In this document: in pieces, positions 55,082 through 63,244 of the stretch
Position numbering within the stretch: the first letter of the stretch is position 1
How the letters are laid out: the number at the start of each line of letters is the position of its first letter
NCBI RefSeq assembly: GCF_965243865.1
Contig: NZ_OZ251603.1
Coordinates: 1,302,001-1,366,000, forward strand
Source of the DNA: Hyphomicrobium_A sp965243865
GTDB taxonomy: Bacteria; Pseudomonadota; Alphaproteobacteria; Rhizobiales; Hyphomicrobiaceae
Direction of reading: 5' to 3'
DNA: 64,000 nucleotides
The notes under the pieces: model-generated
What the model saw: only the letters and a program-made list of their open reading frames with translations
The model's database searches: none
Told to the model about the DNA's origin: nothing
Position numbers and translations under genes: made by a program

Positions 55082-56194
55082 ATGAGCGACATTGAAACCG
55101 TTGTTGTCGGAGCCGGGGTCGTCGGTCTCGCCATCGCCCGCGCTCTGTCCGCCAAAGGCCAACAAGTCATCGTCCTGGAGCGGCACGCGCGCATCGGCTC
55201 TGAGACGAGCTCGCGCAATTCCGAGGTCATCCACGCGGGCCTCTACTATCCAACCGGCAGCATGCGGGCGCGCTTATGCGTCGCCGGCAAGGAAGCCCTC
55301 TATCGCTTTTGCGCCGAGAACGGTGTCACCCACACTCGTATTGGAAAGCTTCTCGTCGCAACGTCCGAAGCTGAGCTGCCGAAGCTGGAAGCCATCGCCG
55401 CCAACGCCGCTGCCAACGGCGTCACCGACCTTCGCCGCCTCACCGGCGAGGAGGCGAAGGCCATGGAGCCCGAGCTTCAATGTATTGCTGCCTACCACTC
55501 GCCCTCCACCGGCATCATCGACAGCCACGACCTGATGCAAGCGCTCAGCGGCCACATCAGCACCAACGGCGGGGAGATCGTCCTCAACGCGTCGGTGGAT
55601 GACATCGCTGCACGCGATGATGGTTTCCTCCTACAGGTGCTGAGCGGCGGCGAGGTCAGCACCCTATCGTGCCGCAACCTCGTTCTCGCAGGCGGTTTGG
55701 GCGCCACCCTGCTCGGCCGCATGCTGCGCTATCGCGACGACTACGCAGTCCCTCAGACCTATCCCGCTCGCGGGCACTATTTTGCCCTCGGCGGCAAGGC
55801 CCCCTTCCAGCGGCTCATCTATCCGATGCCGGTAGGCGCGTGGCTCGGCATCCACCTCACCATCGACACGGGGGGCCGAACACGCTTCGGCCCCGACATC
55901 GAATGGTGCAATGAGGTCGACTACAAATTCGTCGAGGATGAAGGCCGGCGGCGCGCCACCTTCGAGCGCGAGGTCCGCCGCTACTGGCCGGGCCTGCCCG
56001 GAGGCGCCCTACAGCCCGACACTGTCGGCATCCGCCCCAAGCTCTACCGTGAGGGTGAACCCGCCGCCGACTTCACGATCCACACCGCGCACGACCACGG
56101 CATCCCGCATCTCGTCGCCCTCTACGGCATCGAGAGCCCAGGTCTGACGTCGTCGCTGGCTATTGCAGACTACGTCGCCGAGCGTCTGGAGTAA
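55082..56194 (+). CDS. FAD-dependent oxidoreductase, L-2-hydroxyglutarate dehydrogenase-like (LhgO/DAO family)
   Basis: 370 residues. The N-terminal dinucleotide fold is VVVGAGVVGLAIARALSAKG, followed by RIGSETSSRNSEVIHAGLYYP, which is characteristic of the L2HGDH/LhgO branch of the DAO superfamily. The C-terminal HTAHDHGIPHLVALYGIESPGLTSSLAIADYV closes the FAD domain. It probably oxidises a 2-hydroxy acid (L-2-hydroxyglutarate is the best guess) and passes electrons to a quinone or oxygen. Its 3' end overlaps the convergent GT25 gene by 35 bases. Confidence 0.87.
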   Translation: MSDIETVVVGAGVVGLAIARALSAKGQQVIVLERHARIGSETSSRNSEVIHAGLYYPTGSMRARLCVAGKEALYRFCAENGVTHTRIGKLLVATSEAELPKLEAIAANAAANGVTDLRRLTGEEAKAMEPELQCIAAYHSPSTGIIDSHDLMQALSGHISTNGGEIVLNASVDDIAARDDGFLLQVLSGGEVSTLSCRNLVLAGGLGATLLGRMLRYRDDYAVPQTYPARGHYFALGGKAPFQRLIYPMPVGAWLGIHLTIDTGGRTRFGPDIEWCNEVDYKFVEDEGRRRATFEREVRRYWPGLPGGALQPDTVGIRPKLYREGEPAADFTIHTAHDHGIPHLVALYGIESPGLTSSLAIADYVAERLE

Positions 56195-56924
56195 CCGGCG
56201 CGCGTCCTTCGCGGAACTCCTCAAAGTAGGCGCGCAGCAGGTTTATCGGGCCGAGCTTCCACACACCCGCAGTCCGGCCCACGAGATACCCGACAGGATT
56301 GGCCCGCCAGTAGAACCGCTGGGTTTTCGACTTAGGGATCGACGACTCGAACCTGTTCGCCTGCCAGGCAGGCGCCGGATAGACGCCATAACCCTCGAGC
56401 CCCATCTCCCACCCATACCTGATGTCGACATCTACTGGCCGCGTACGCTTTCTCTCTGCCAGCAACTTGCGGCAACCAGACGCGCTGATTGCGTAGGCGG
56501 CGGTCGTCTTCGGAAAGTGCAGGTATCGCACCAGGCTATGCGTGCCGTCGCCCAGGGGAGCCAGCCGACAATGCGGGTGCTGCTTGGCACCCGATAGGCT
56601 GAGAATGTCCCACTCACCCTTGATCTTCGCGATCGCCTCTTCCGCGATCAGTCGAACGTCGCTCTCGAGATCGACGTCATCTTCGAGAACGATCGCATAC
56701 GGGATGCCGCGAGCGAGGATCGTTTCGGCGGCGACGAGGTGGCTTGCGTAACAGCCAAGCTCGCCGGGAAGCAGATCGCCCGATTTGACGAAGTTCCCTG
56801 CGAGATGCTCGGGGATTGCGGTGCCACGCACCGCCTCGATGCGTTCGAACCTACCACCGAGCTGCTGGCCCATATAAGCCAACCGATCGGTCGCCGAGGC
56901 GAGGTTGATTACAAAGACGTGCAT
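56160..56924 (-). CDS. Glycosyltransferase family 25 protein
   Basis: 254 residues. The N-terminal HVFVINLASATDRLAYM, GELGCYASHLVAAETIL and AIVLEDDVDLESD (metal-binding DxD-like region near 100) define the LPS beta-galactosyltransferase-type GT25 family. A TTAAYAISASGCRKLL block follows. It would add a sugar to lipopolysaccharide or another surface glycan. It overlaps the 3' end of the convergent FAD oxidoreductase gene by 35 bases. Confidence 0.86.
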   Translation of the reverse strand: MHVFVINLASATDRLAYMGQQLGGRFERIEAVRGTAIPEHLAGNFVKSGDLLPGELGCYASHLVAAETILARGIPYAIVLEDDVDLESDVRLIAEEAIAKIKGEWDILSLSGAKQHPHCRLAPLGDGTHSLVRYLHFPKTTAAYAISASGCRKLLAERKRTRPVDVDIRYGWEMGLEGYGVYPAPAWQANRFESSIPKSKTQRFYWRANPVGYLVGRTAGVWKLGPINLLRAYFEEFREGRAPVTPDARRRSLQ

Positions 56925-57330
56925 GACAACCCGAAGCTAGCAACGAGCCGGGACGCGACCCGACGTCGATAGGCCATCTAGAAAACGGGGCGACCTTCGG
57001 TACGGCCACACCCACGCGGCAAAGGGAATAGGCGCCGCTCGAAAACTTCGCAACCCAAACATTTTATCATTTAATCTCAGACGCCGAACGAGCGTAACAG
57101 GAGCATCGCCCGAGGCTCAACACCTGATTGTCACAGCATTGACTTATGCGACCTTTCGTCTGCGCATCCGCTTGGTAGAGCCTCACCTACAATTGTTATG
57201 CACAAGAATCACAACGCTCATAACGCTGACGAGAAGCACTGAAAACCGCTAGCCGCTGAGTTTATCCGCGATAGCGTGCAAGGAGTCGCCTGAAGGCTCT
57301 GGCTTTAGATCGCATGGGGGCACGACCAAG
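56925..57330. other. 406-base gap, AT-richer than surroundings
   Basis: No gene was found. The stretch around 57055-57260 is noticeably AT-richer than the window average. A TTGACT at 57140-57145 has no good -10 partner at 17 bases. It presumably holds the promoters of GT25 and the polymerase/ligase gene. Confidence 0.4.
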
Positions 57331-58545
57331 TTGGCCGGTACGACCATACTTCACCCGAACCCTGCTGGACCTACGCAAAGGGACGCGAGAAATGCCGCTT
57401 ATGCGCTCCTTTCTGCGTTGCTCATCGCTCTCTTCTTCGTCAATGGCGCAGCCTCGAACGCGATAGCGATCATCGCCTTCGTCGCCGCCTGGGTGCTCAT
57501 CGTGCGCGATCACCGCGCCGGCTCTCTGACTATTCCGCCGCTCAATCCCGTACTGCTCGTCTTCTTGATATTCATCAGCCTACGCATTCTTCTGCCGCCA
57601 TACGGGGTGACGGGCGCACCGCCGGGCGCTGCTATCACACGCATACTGTTACTCGTCGGTCTCTATGGCCTGACGCTCTACGTCTATACCCGGCTGCCCT
57701 TCAGCCACATCCTCTGGATGATCGTCAGCGCAGCCACACTTTGCGCATTGGCGGCGATCCTCGCGCATATGGTGTTCGGCCAAGAGTCGCGCCTGGAGTT
57801 TTTCGGTCGCGCTTCGCACGCGATTGCGGGCGCGGGTGCAATTGCGACCGGCGTCACCGCCGCCGCCGCGCTTCTATTCGCTGCGCCAAGTCAGGATCGC
57901 ACCAAATGGGGCATACTTTCCCTGCTCGGCTCCATGGCACTGCTAGTGGCGGCCCTTTATTTCACGGGCAGCCGCGGCCCCATCCTCGCGCTGTCGGTCG
58001 CCCTGATCGCCACGCCGCTTGCTCTTCGCTGCCGGGTGCCTTGGCTGCTTATCGTGCTTGCATTCGGCGCCTGGTGCCTTGTTAGCAGCTTCGTCCTGCT
58101 CGAAGTGCCGATCAAGGAAGCCCTTTGCCCTTACGTCGATCTCGCGTGCCGCCCCTCCAAACGCAATGACGTCTGGCAGGCCACCGCCCAGATGATCGCC
58201 CAGCACCCCCTTTGGGGCAACGGATATGCATTCCGCTTCACGCACGGCGTCACCCATGCCCACAACGCGTACTTGGGGATGGCGCTGCACTATGGCCTGC
58301 CGCTGCAGATCCTCTTCATCGCGCTGATGGCGACCGCGCTCTATCAAGCTACTCAAATCGCGTCCGCACAGACCAAATTCTTCGTCGCATCGACCCTCGT
58401 CTTCGCCAACGGCTACATGGGATCTGATCTGAGTGACCCGATGCGGTTCTTCAATACGCACTATCTGTTCCTGTGGTTTCCCATCTTTCTGGCACTTCTG
58501 AGCGTCAAGTCCGATAACGGGGTCGCGCCAACGCCCCGGGAATGA
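57331..58545 (+). CDS. O-antigen ligase/polymerase (Wzy_C) membrane protein
   Basis: 404 residues with about ten hydrophobic segments. The Wzy_C domain is marked by TGSRGPILALSVALIATPLALR and, after a periplasmic loop, GNGYAFRFTHGVTHAHNAYLGMALHYGLP, the usual H-x6-x7-H-like loop of ligases. It joins or extends glycan chains on a lipid carrier at the periplasmic face. The start is TTG at 57331 with a purine-rich GGGGG about 10 bases upstream; no in-frame ATG lies upstream before a stop. It is followed by a GT4 gene after 75 bases. Confidence 0.84.
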   Translation: MAGTTILHPNPAGPTQRDARNAAYALLSALLIALFFVNGAASNAIAIIAFVAAWVLIVRDHRAGSLTIPPLNPVLLVFLIFISLRILLPPYGVTGAPPGAAITRILLLVGLYGLTLYVYTRLPFSHILWMIVSAATLCALAAILAHMVFGQESRLEFFGRASHAIAGAGAIATGVTAAAALLFAAPSQDRTKWGILSLLGSMALLVAALYFTGSRGPILALSVALIATPLALRCRVPWLLIVLAFGAWCLVSSFVLLEVPIKEALCPYVDLACRPSKRNDVWQATAQMIAQHPLWGNGYAFRFTHGVTHAHNAYLGMALHYGLPLQILFIALMATALYQATQIASAQTKFFVASTLVFANGYMGSDLSDPMRFFNTHYLFLWFPIFLALLSVKSDNGVAPTPRE

Positions 58546-58581
58546 TACCCGGACACCGGAACTGCACTACCGACCGCGACA

Positions 58582-58619
58582 CCAATCCGAGCATCGAGCC
58601 CCAATCCGAGCACTGAGCC
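58582..58619 (+). repeat. Imperfect tandem repeat before GT4 gene
   Basis: Two copies of about 19 bases, CCAATCCGAGCATCGAGCC and CCAATCCGAGCACTGAGCC, lie directly before the ATG. They may be a recent duplication. No ribosome-binding site of normal strength is seen, only GAGC. Confidence 0.6.
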
Positions 58620-58620
58620 T

Positions 58621-59754
58621 ATGACGCCGCCCCGCCTGGTCTATCTCGTCAACGAAGACTCCTATTTCGTCGGCCACCGGCTCACCATGGCCCGCGCGGC
58701 ATTGAAGGCGGGCTATGACGTCCACGTCGCCACACGTCTGGGAAAATTCCGCGATGCCATTGTCGCCGAAGGCTTCAAGGTGCACCCGATCGACATCCAC
58801 CGCGGCAGCGTCAACCCGCTAAAATTTGTCAGCGCCGCACGCGCCGTGCGCAAGCTCTACCGGGCGCTCAATCCGACGATCGTCCATCACGTCACGCTGC
58901 AGGCAACAATGGTCGGCGCTCTCGCCGCGCGAAATCTGCCAGTAAGTCAAATCAACACCGTGACCGGCCTCGGCACCGTCTTCACCGCCAAGAGCGCTAA
59001 GACGTTTGTGACACGCGCAGGCGTCGGTCTACTCATCGGCCCGCTCCTCAACAATCCGCGCTCGATCGTCACCGTCGAGAACCCTGACGACAAGAAAGTG
59101 CTCTCATCTCTATCGGTCGACAGCGAGCGCATCCACGTCCTGCCCGGCTCCGGCATCGATACCGCGCGCTACTCCGTGCTGCCCGAACCCCCGCCCCCAG
59201 TCACGGTCGCCTTCGCCGGGCGCATGCTGATCGACAAGGGCGTACGCACTCTCGTCGCCGCTTATCAGATCGTGCAGCAACAGGGTCATCCCGTTAGGCT
59301 CGTTCTTGCCGGAGTGCCCGATCCGGCCAATGACAATTCCATCCCCACAAGCGAGCTGGAAGAGTGGGCACAGCGCCCAGGCGTCACGTGGCTGGGCCAG
59401 GTCGCCGATATTCGCGACGTTTGGCGCAACGCACACATTGCTGTCCTCGCCTCGCTTGGCGAGGGGCTGCCCATGAGCCTCGTCGAGGCAGCCGCCTGCG
59501 GACGGCCTTTGATCGCCACCGACGTTCCTGGATCGCGCGCCGTCGCTCGCACGGGGCTAAACGGCATCCTCGTGCCGACGAACGATCCTCAAAAGCTCGC
59601 TGAAGCCATCATCAAGCTCGCGAGCGATGCTGACATGCGCCGGAGATATGCTGAAGCCAGCCGCTCACTCGTCGAGGCGGAGTACAGCTCAGCCCACGTC
59701 GAGAGCGAGGTTATGCGCGTCTATGAGCTTGCCCGCCGCACCGCACCGGCCTGA
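58621..59754 (+). CDS. Glycosyltransferase family 4 protein
   Basis: 377 residues with two Rossmann-type domains. The N-terminal domain opens with VYLVNEDSYFVGHRLTMARAALKAGYDVHVAT. The C-terminal domain carries VAFAGRMLIDKGVRTLVAAYQ and EGLPMSLVEAAACGRPLIATDVPG, the GT4 E-x7-E donor-binding motif. It probably adds a sugar to the lipid-linked glycan that the ligase and ABC exporter handle. The 75-base gap before it contains a small imperfect tandem repeat (58582-58619). Confidence 0.92.
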   Translation: MTPPRLVYLVNEDSYFVGHRLTMARAALKAGYDVHVATRLGKFRDAIVAEGFKVHPIDIHRGSVNPLKFVSAARAVRKLYRALNPTIVHHVTLQATMVGALAARNLPVSQINTVTGLGTVFTAKSAKTFVTRAGVGLLIGPLLNNPRSIVTVENPDDKKVLSSLSVDSERIHVLPGSGIDTARYSVLPEPPPPVTVAFAGRMLIDKGVRTLVAAYQIVQQQGHPVRLVLAGVPDPANDNSIPTSELEEWAQRPGVTWLGQVADIRDVWRNAHIAVLASLGEGLPMSLVEAAACGRPLIATDVPGSRAVARTGLNGILVPTNDPQKLAEAIIKLASDADMRRRYAEASRSLVEAEYSSAHVESEVMRVYELARRTAPA

Positions 59755-59795
59755 GCAACTATGTGTGGCAATGCTTGCCGCGCCCAGGTTGTGCC

Positions 59796-60554
59796 TCAGG
59801 GCACTGGGTTGCGCGGAGTGGCTGCGGCTGCCGAAGACCTCCGTACGGTCTCCTCGCCGATCAGCCGCCCGTGCTCCAGATGGATGGTGCGATCACAGAA
59901 AGTCTCGATCAGCTCGGGCGAGTGCGAGGCGAGCACAAAGATGCTCGAGCGCTCGATGAACTTCACCATACGCTTGCGCGCGCGCACCTGAAATTCCGCA
60001 TCGCCCGCGCCCAAAACCTCGTCCACGAGCAGGATTTCCGGATGCATAGCCGTCGCCACACCGAATGACAGTCGCGTGCGCATGCCGTCCGAATAGGTAT
60101 TCACCGGAACCGACAGGAAGTTCCCCAGCTCGCTGAACTCCTCGATGTCCGGGATCACGGCCTCGGCCTGCCGGCGCGATGCCCCGAGCATCATCGCCAT
60201 GCGGATGATGTTCTCATAGCCACTCAGCTCTAGCTCGAGCCCCGCGCCGAGCCCGAACACCGTCGACACGCGCCCATCGATGCTGATGCTGCCGCGCGTC
60301 GGAGTATAAATCCCAGCCAGCGTGCGCAACAAAGTCGACTTGCCCGAACCGTTGTGACCGATAAGGCCGAGCCGGTCGCCTTCCTTCAGCTTGAGCGATA
60401 TCCCATCCAGCGCCGTGACGCTGACGATGCCGCGCGACTCCTTCGACAGCCGCCCACCCGTGCTGATCGCCAGCAGGTTGTTCCGCAGCGACATCGCGCG
60501 CAGGTTATAAATCGGGTACTCGACCGATACGTTCTGAAGCGTGATTTCAGCCAT
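59796..60554 (-). CDS. ABC polysaccharide exporter ATPase (Wzt/KpsT type)
   Basis: 252 residues. The N-terminal region has VSVEYPIYN and the extended loop of the ABC-2 polysaccharide exporters. Walker A is GHNGSGKST (66-74), the signature is the degenerate YSDGMRTRLSFG, and Walker B is ILLVDEVLGAGD. The C-terminal tail is short (about 20 residues past the last helix), so the carbohydrate-recognition domain of long Wzt proteins is absent, closer to KpsT. It pairs with the permease gene 3 bases upstream. Confidence 0.92.
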   Translation of the reverse strand: MAEITLQNVSVEYPIYNLRAMSLRNNLLAISTGGRLSKESRGIVSVTALDGISLKLKEGDRLGLIGHNGSGKSTLLRTLAGIYTPTRGSISIDGRVSTVFGLGAGLELELSGYENIIRMAMMLGASRRQAEAVIPDIEEFSELGNFLSVPVNTYSDGMRTRLSFGVATAMHPEILLVDEVLGAGDAEFQVRARKRMVKFIERSSIFVLASHSPELIETFCDRTIHLEHGRLIGEETVRRSSAAAATPRNPVP

Positions 60555-60557
60555 GTT

Positions 60558-61319
60558 CTAAACCCAGAATGGCAACCGAGCGCCCTTGGCCTTGGTCATC
60601 CAGAGCGCGAGCGCCCAACCGACGATGGCCATGAGTATGGTCCCCACCCATATCCGGGCATCGGGCACCACACCCTGTAGCGGTCCGCGCACGATGTCGA
60701 GCCAGTAGGCCATCGGATTGAACGCCATGATGATCTGCGTCCGGCCAAGTTGATGCGAGTGGTAGAGAACGGGACTGAGGAAGAACAGGATCGGCATGAT
60801 CGCCTGAACCAGCGGATCGATGTCCCTGAACCGCGCCCCGATGAATCCGAGCAACTGGATCACCCACCACAGATTGATGAAAACCAGCAGCAATCCGGGG
60901 ATCACGAGCAGTGTGACCAGCGATAGCGGCTGCTGGAACACCACAAGCACGAGCAGCACCACCAGGAGGTTGTGCGCGAAATTGATGATCTGCTGGAACA
61001 GCAGCTCGAGCGACAAACGCAGCGAAGGCGTCTTGATGTTCCTGATGATCGAGGCCCGCTTCGTGAATACGGTGCAGCCCCCGATGATGCTTCCGGTGAT
61101 CATGTTCCAGACCACCAGTCCGATCGCCAGCGATGGAATGAAGGCCGCCTTGTCGGTGTGCAGCAGGGTGCTCCACACGAACCCAAGTCCGACGACACCG
61201 ATCAGCGTGCTCAGAACCAGCCAGAACGGGCCGAGCACACTGCGCTTGTAGCGCGCCCGCGTATCGCTCCAGGCAAAGTACCAGGCGATCGCAACAGATT
61301 TCCGGAGTCCCTGCAGCAT
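60558..61319 (-). CDS. ABC polysaccharide exporter permease (Wzm/KpsM type)
   Basis: About 253 residues with six hydrophobic segments. The cytosolic start WYFAWSDTRARYKRSVLGPFW matches the ABC-2 permease entry motif. It forms the membrane channel for lipid-linked glycan with the adjacent ATPase. The ATG at 61319 is used; a GTG at 61352 would add 11 residues but has its GGAGG immediately against the codon. The gene and its partner run opposite to the GT genes on both sides. Confidence 0.9.
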   Translation of the reverse strand: MLQGLRKSVAIAWYFAWSDTRARYKRSVLGPFWLVLSTLIGVVGLGFVWSTLLHTDKAAFIPSLAIGLVVWNMITGSIIGGCTVFTKRASIIRNIKTPSLRLSLELLFQQIINFAHNLLVVLLVLVVFQQPLSLVTLLVIPGLLLVFINLWWVIQLLGFIGARFRDIDPLVQAIMPILFFLSPVLYHSHQLGRTQIIMAFNPMAYWLDIVRGPLQGVVPDARIWVGTILMAIVGWALALWMTKAKGARLPFWV

Positions 61320-61562
61320 GTCCCCGTCTGCCGGTTGGTATATCAAGTTCACCCTCCGGCGCGGATGGTTCGCCTATCGCCGGAATCCGCGCTGGTTATG
61401 GTCCGATGCGGACGCCGATGCAAACCCGTTCCCAGCGCAGTCCCCTAAAGACTTGAACGGCCGTCGCATTGTAGCTTCGCCCGACACAGTCATCACATTG
61501 AATTTGCAAGCCTCGCGGCTAGTCAACCACCCCGATTGCCAGCCCCGCCGAAGGGAGCTGCT

Positions 61563-61742
61563 GTGCATAACGAGGTCAGGGAGCAGCCGCTGAGATCCGG
61601 TAAGCACGCCTATATCCCCAACATTGACCGATGGATGCGCCTCAACAGCTTGAAGGCTATGCTCCGGCGAGGAAATATACCGCAAGGCCGCATCGGTTGG
61701 CTGTCACCCAACTCGCCCAAGCAGCACTTCCCTCCTGCGTGA
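61563..61742 (+). CDS. Possible small protein ahead of GT9 gene
   Basis: 59 codons from GTG with AAGGGAG about 6 bases upstream. The stop TGA directly abuts the next ATG. The peptide is basic and polar (VHNEVREQPLRSG ... NSPKQHFPPA), with no recognisable domain. The ribosome-binding site and adjacency support it, but the codon pattern is weak. The rest of the 61353-61742 gap shows nothing else. Confidence 0.3.
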   Translation: MHNEVREQPLRSGKHAYIPNIDRWMRLNSLKAMLRRGNIPQGRIGWLSPNSPKQHFPPA

Positions 61743-63191
61743 ATGCGATTGCCACACGCAGACCATCTACTCATCGGAAGGACGCGTTCTTGGCTATCCG
61801 GACCCACACCGCGACACTTCACCATCCAGGATCGCCGATTGATCTCACACGTCACGCGATTCTACTTTTTGGCCAGCAGTAGCAAAATCACTAGGTATCT
61901 TTTGCGCGGCATTTCCAAAATATCCGCTAGAGCGAAGCGCATAGTCCGGGGCGGATATCGAATGTCCCGCGAACTCGTGCGGCGCATCCTCACGCATGGC
62001 CAGCACACGCGCGATATTCGGCGCACCGCACTCTTCTCCTGGCGCTTCGTTTCGTCACGCGTGCAGCGTGAGCGGCAACGCCGTTCCGTGCTGAAAGACG
62101 TGTCCGGCGTCGATTCGATTCTGAAATCGGTCAGCAGCGAAACGGATCGCACGACGATCGCCTTGCTCGTCAGCGGCGGCATAGGCGACTACCTCGTCGT
62201 GGCACGTTTCCTGCGTGATCTTGCAGCAGGAATCGAACCCGCCCGCTTCGACATCTTCTGCTCGAACCCCGCGATTGGTGACTGGGTTTTCGCCGCGGTC
62301 CCCGGCTTCAACAAGTGCCACTCTGAATTCCTCTTCACCGTGCAAAGCGTCGTGGACAACTACGACCTCGCGCTGCGCGTCAGCCAGTTCGTCACTGCCA
62401 ACAACGACGAGATCGACTGGGCGCGACTGCAGAAAGCAAAGCGCCTGCAGCAGGTCGTCATGAACCTGACCCGCGCGAGGCGCCCGATCGAGGCATTCAT
62501 CGAGCACCACCCGTATCTCGATGCCAGCTTTGCGCGCCGCGCGGTCTTCAACAATCAGACTCGCGAGACGTTTCTGCACGGCATGGCAGGCATCACTTAC
62601 AGCGGACCTCGGATCGACCTGAAGACAGACGACGCCATCATCGGCCAGCTCGGCCTGCGCGACCGTCCCTTCGTCACCATCAACAATGGCTTCGATGCTG
62701 GCTTTATCATCACCGGCACAGCCTCTACGAAGACGTATCCTCACGGCGACGAACTCAGTCGCTTGCTCAAGGAGCGCTTCCCCGGTCTCACCATCATTCA
62801 GATAGGGAACGCCACCAGCCAGCCCTTGGCCAACGCCGATATCAATCTCATCGGCAAGACCAGCCTTGCCGCAGCAGCCGCCCTCGTTCAGCACGCCAGC
62901 CTGCACATCGACAACGAAGGCGGCCTCGTTCACGTTGCCTCTGCCTTCGGAACTCGCTGCTGTGTCGTATTCGGCCCAACGCCGGCGGACTATTACGCGT
63001 ACGAGGACAACATCAACATCCTGCCGAACTTCTGCGGCGGATGCTGGTGGTCGACCGAAACCTGGATGGACGTCTGCCCGCGCGGCTTCAAGACTGCGCG
63101 CTGCCTCTCCGAGCAACACCCCGCCGACATCGTCGTGCAAATTGCCGCTCTGTGGAAGCCAAGCTCCAAATCAATGCAGCTCGCTTCCTAG
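61743..63191 (+). CDS. GT9-like (heptosyltransferase-type) protein with Cys module
   Basis: Up to 482 residues. The glycosyltransferase family 9 fold is indicated by LLVSGGIGDYLVVARFLRDL (N-domain) and TIIQIGNATSQPLANADINLIGKTSLAAAAALVQHASLHIDNEGGLVHVAS (C-domain with the donor-site region). Near the C-terminus lies CGGCWW ... CPRGF ... C, a C-x2-C-x10-C-x8-C module shared with the partial gene at the window edge. The start is uncertain: the first 73 residues are poorly conserved-looking and basic, and an ATG at 61962 (MSRELVRR) is a good alternative. It probably transfers a sugar to LPS core or similar glycan. Confidence 0.75.
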   Translation: MRLPHADHLLIGRTRSWLSGPTPRHFTIQDRRLISHVTRFYFLASSSKITRYLLRGISKISARAKRIVRGGYRMSRELVRRILTHGQHTRDIRRTALFSWRFVSSRVQRERQRRSVLKDVSGVDSILKSVSSETDRTTIALLVSGGIGDYLVVARFLRDLAAGIEPARFDIFCSNPAIGDWVFAAVPGFNKCHSEFLFTVQSVVDNYDLALRVSQFVTANNDEIDWARLQKAKRLQQVVMNLTRARRPIEAFIEHHPYLDASFARRAVFNNQTRETFLHGMAGITYSGPRIDLKTDDAIIGQLGLRDRPFVTINNGFDAGFIITGTASTKTYPHGDELSRLLKERFPGLTIIQIGNATSQPLANADINLIGKTSLAAAAALVQHASLHIDNEGGLVHVASAFGTRCCVVFGPTPADYYAYEDNINILPNFCGGCWWSTETWMDVCPRGFKTARCLSEQHPADIVVQIAALWKPSSKSMQLAS

Positions 63192-63206
63192 CCTAGCAAC
63201 CGCGCC

Positions 63207-63244
63207 GCAGCACGACCTTCAAGTTGCAGCACGACCTTCAAGTT
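63207..63244. repeat. Perfect 19-bp tandem duplication
   Basis: GCAGCACGACCTTCAAGTT occurs twice back to back (63207-63225 and 63226-63244). The second copy contains the stop codon of the minus-strand GT9-like gene. It lies between the two convergent GT9-like genes. Confidence 0.9.

Noticed and set aside
58582..63244. Short tandem repeats as a CRISPR array
   Set aside because: Only two copies each and no unique spacers between them; no cas genes.
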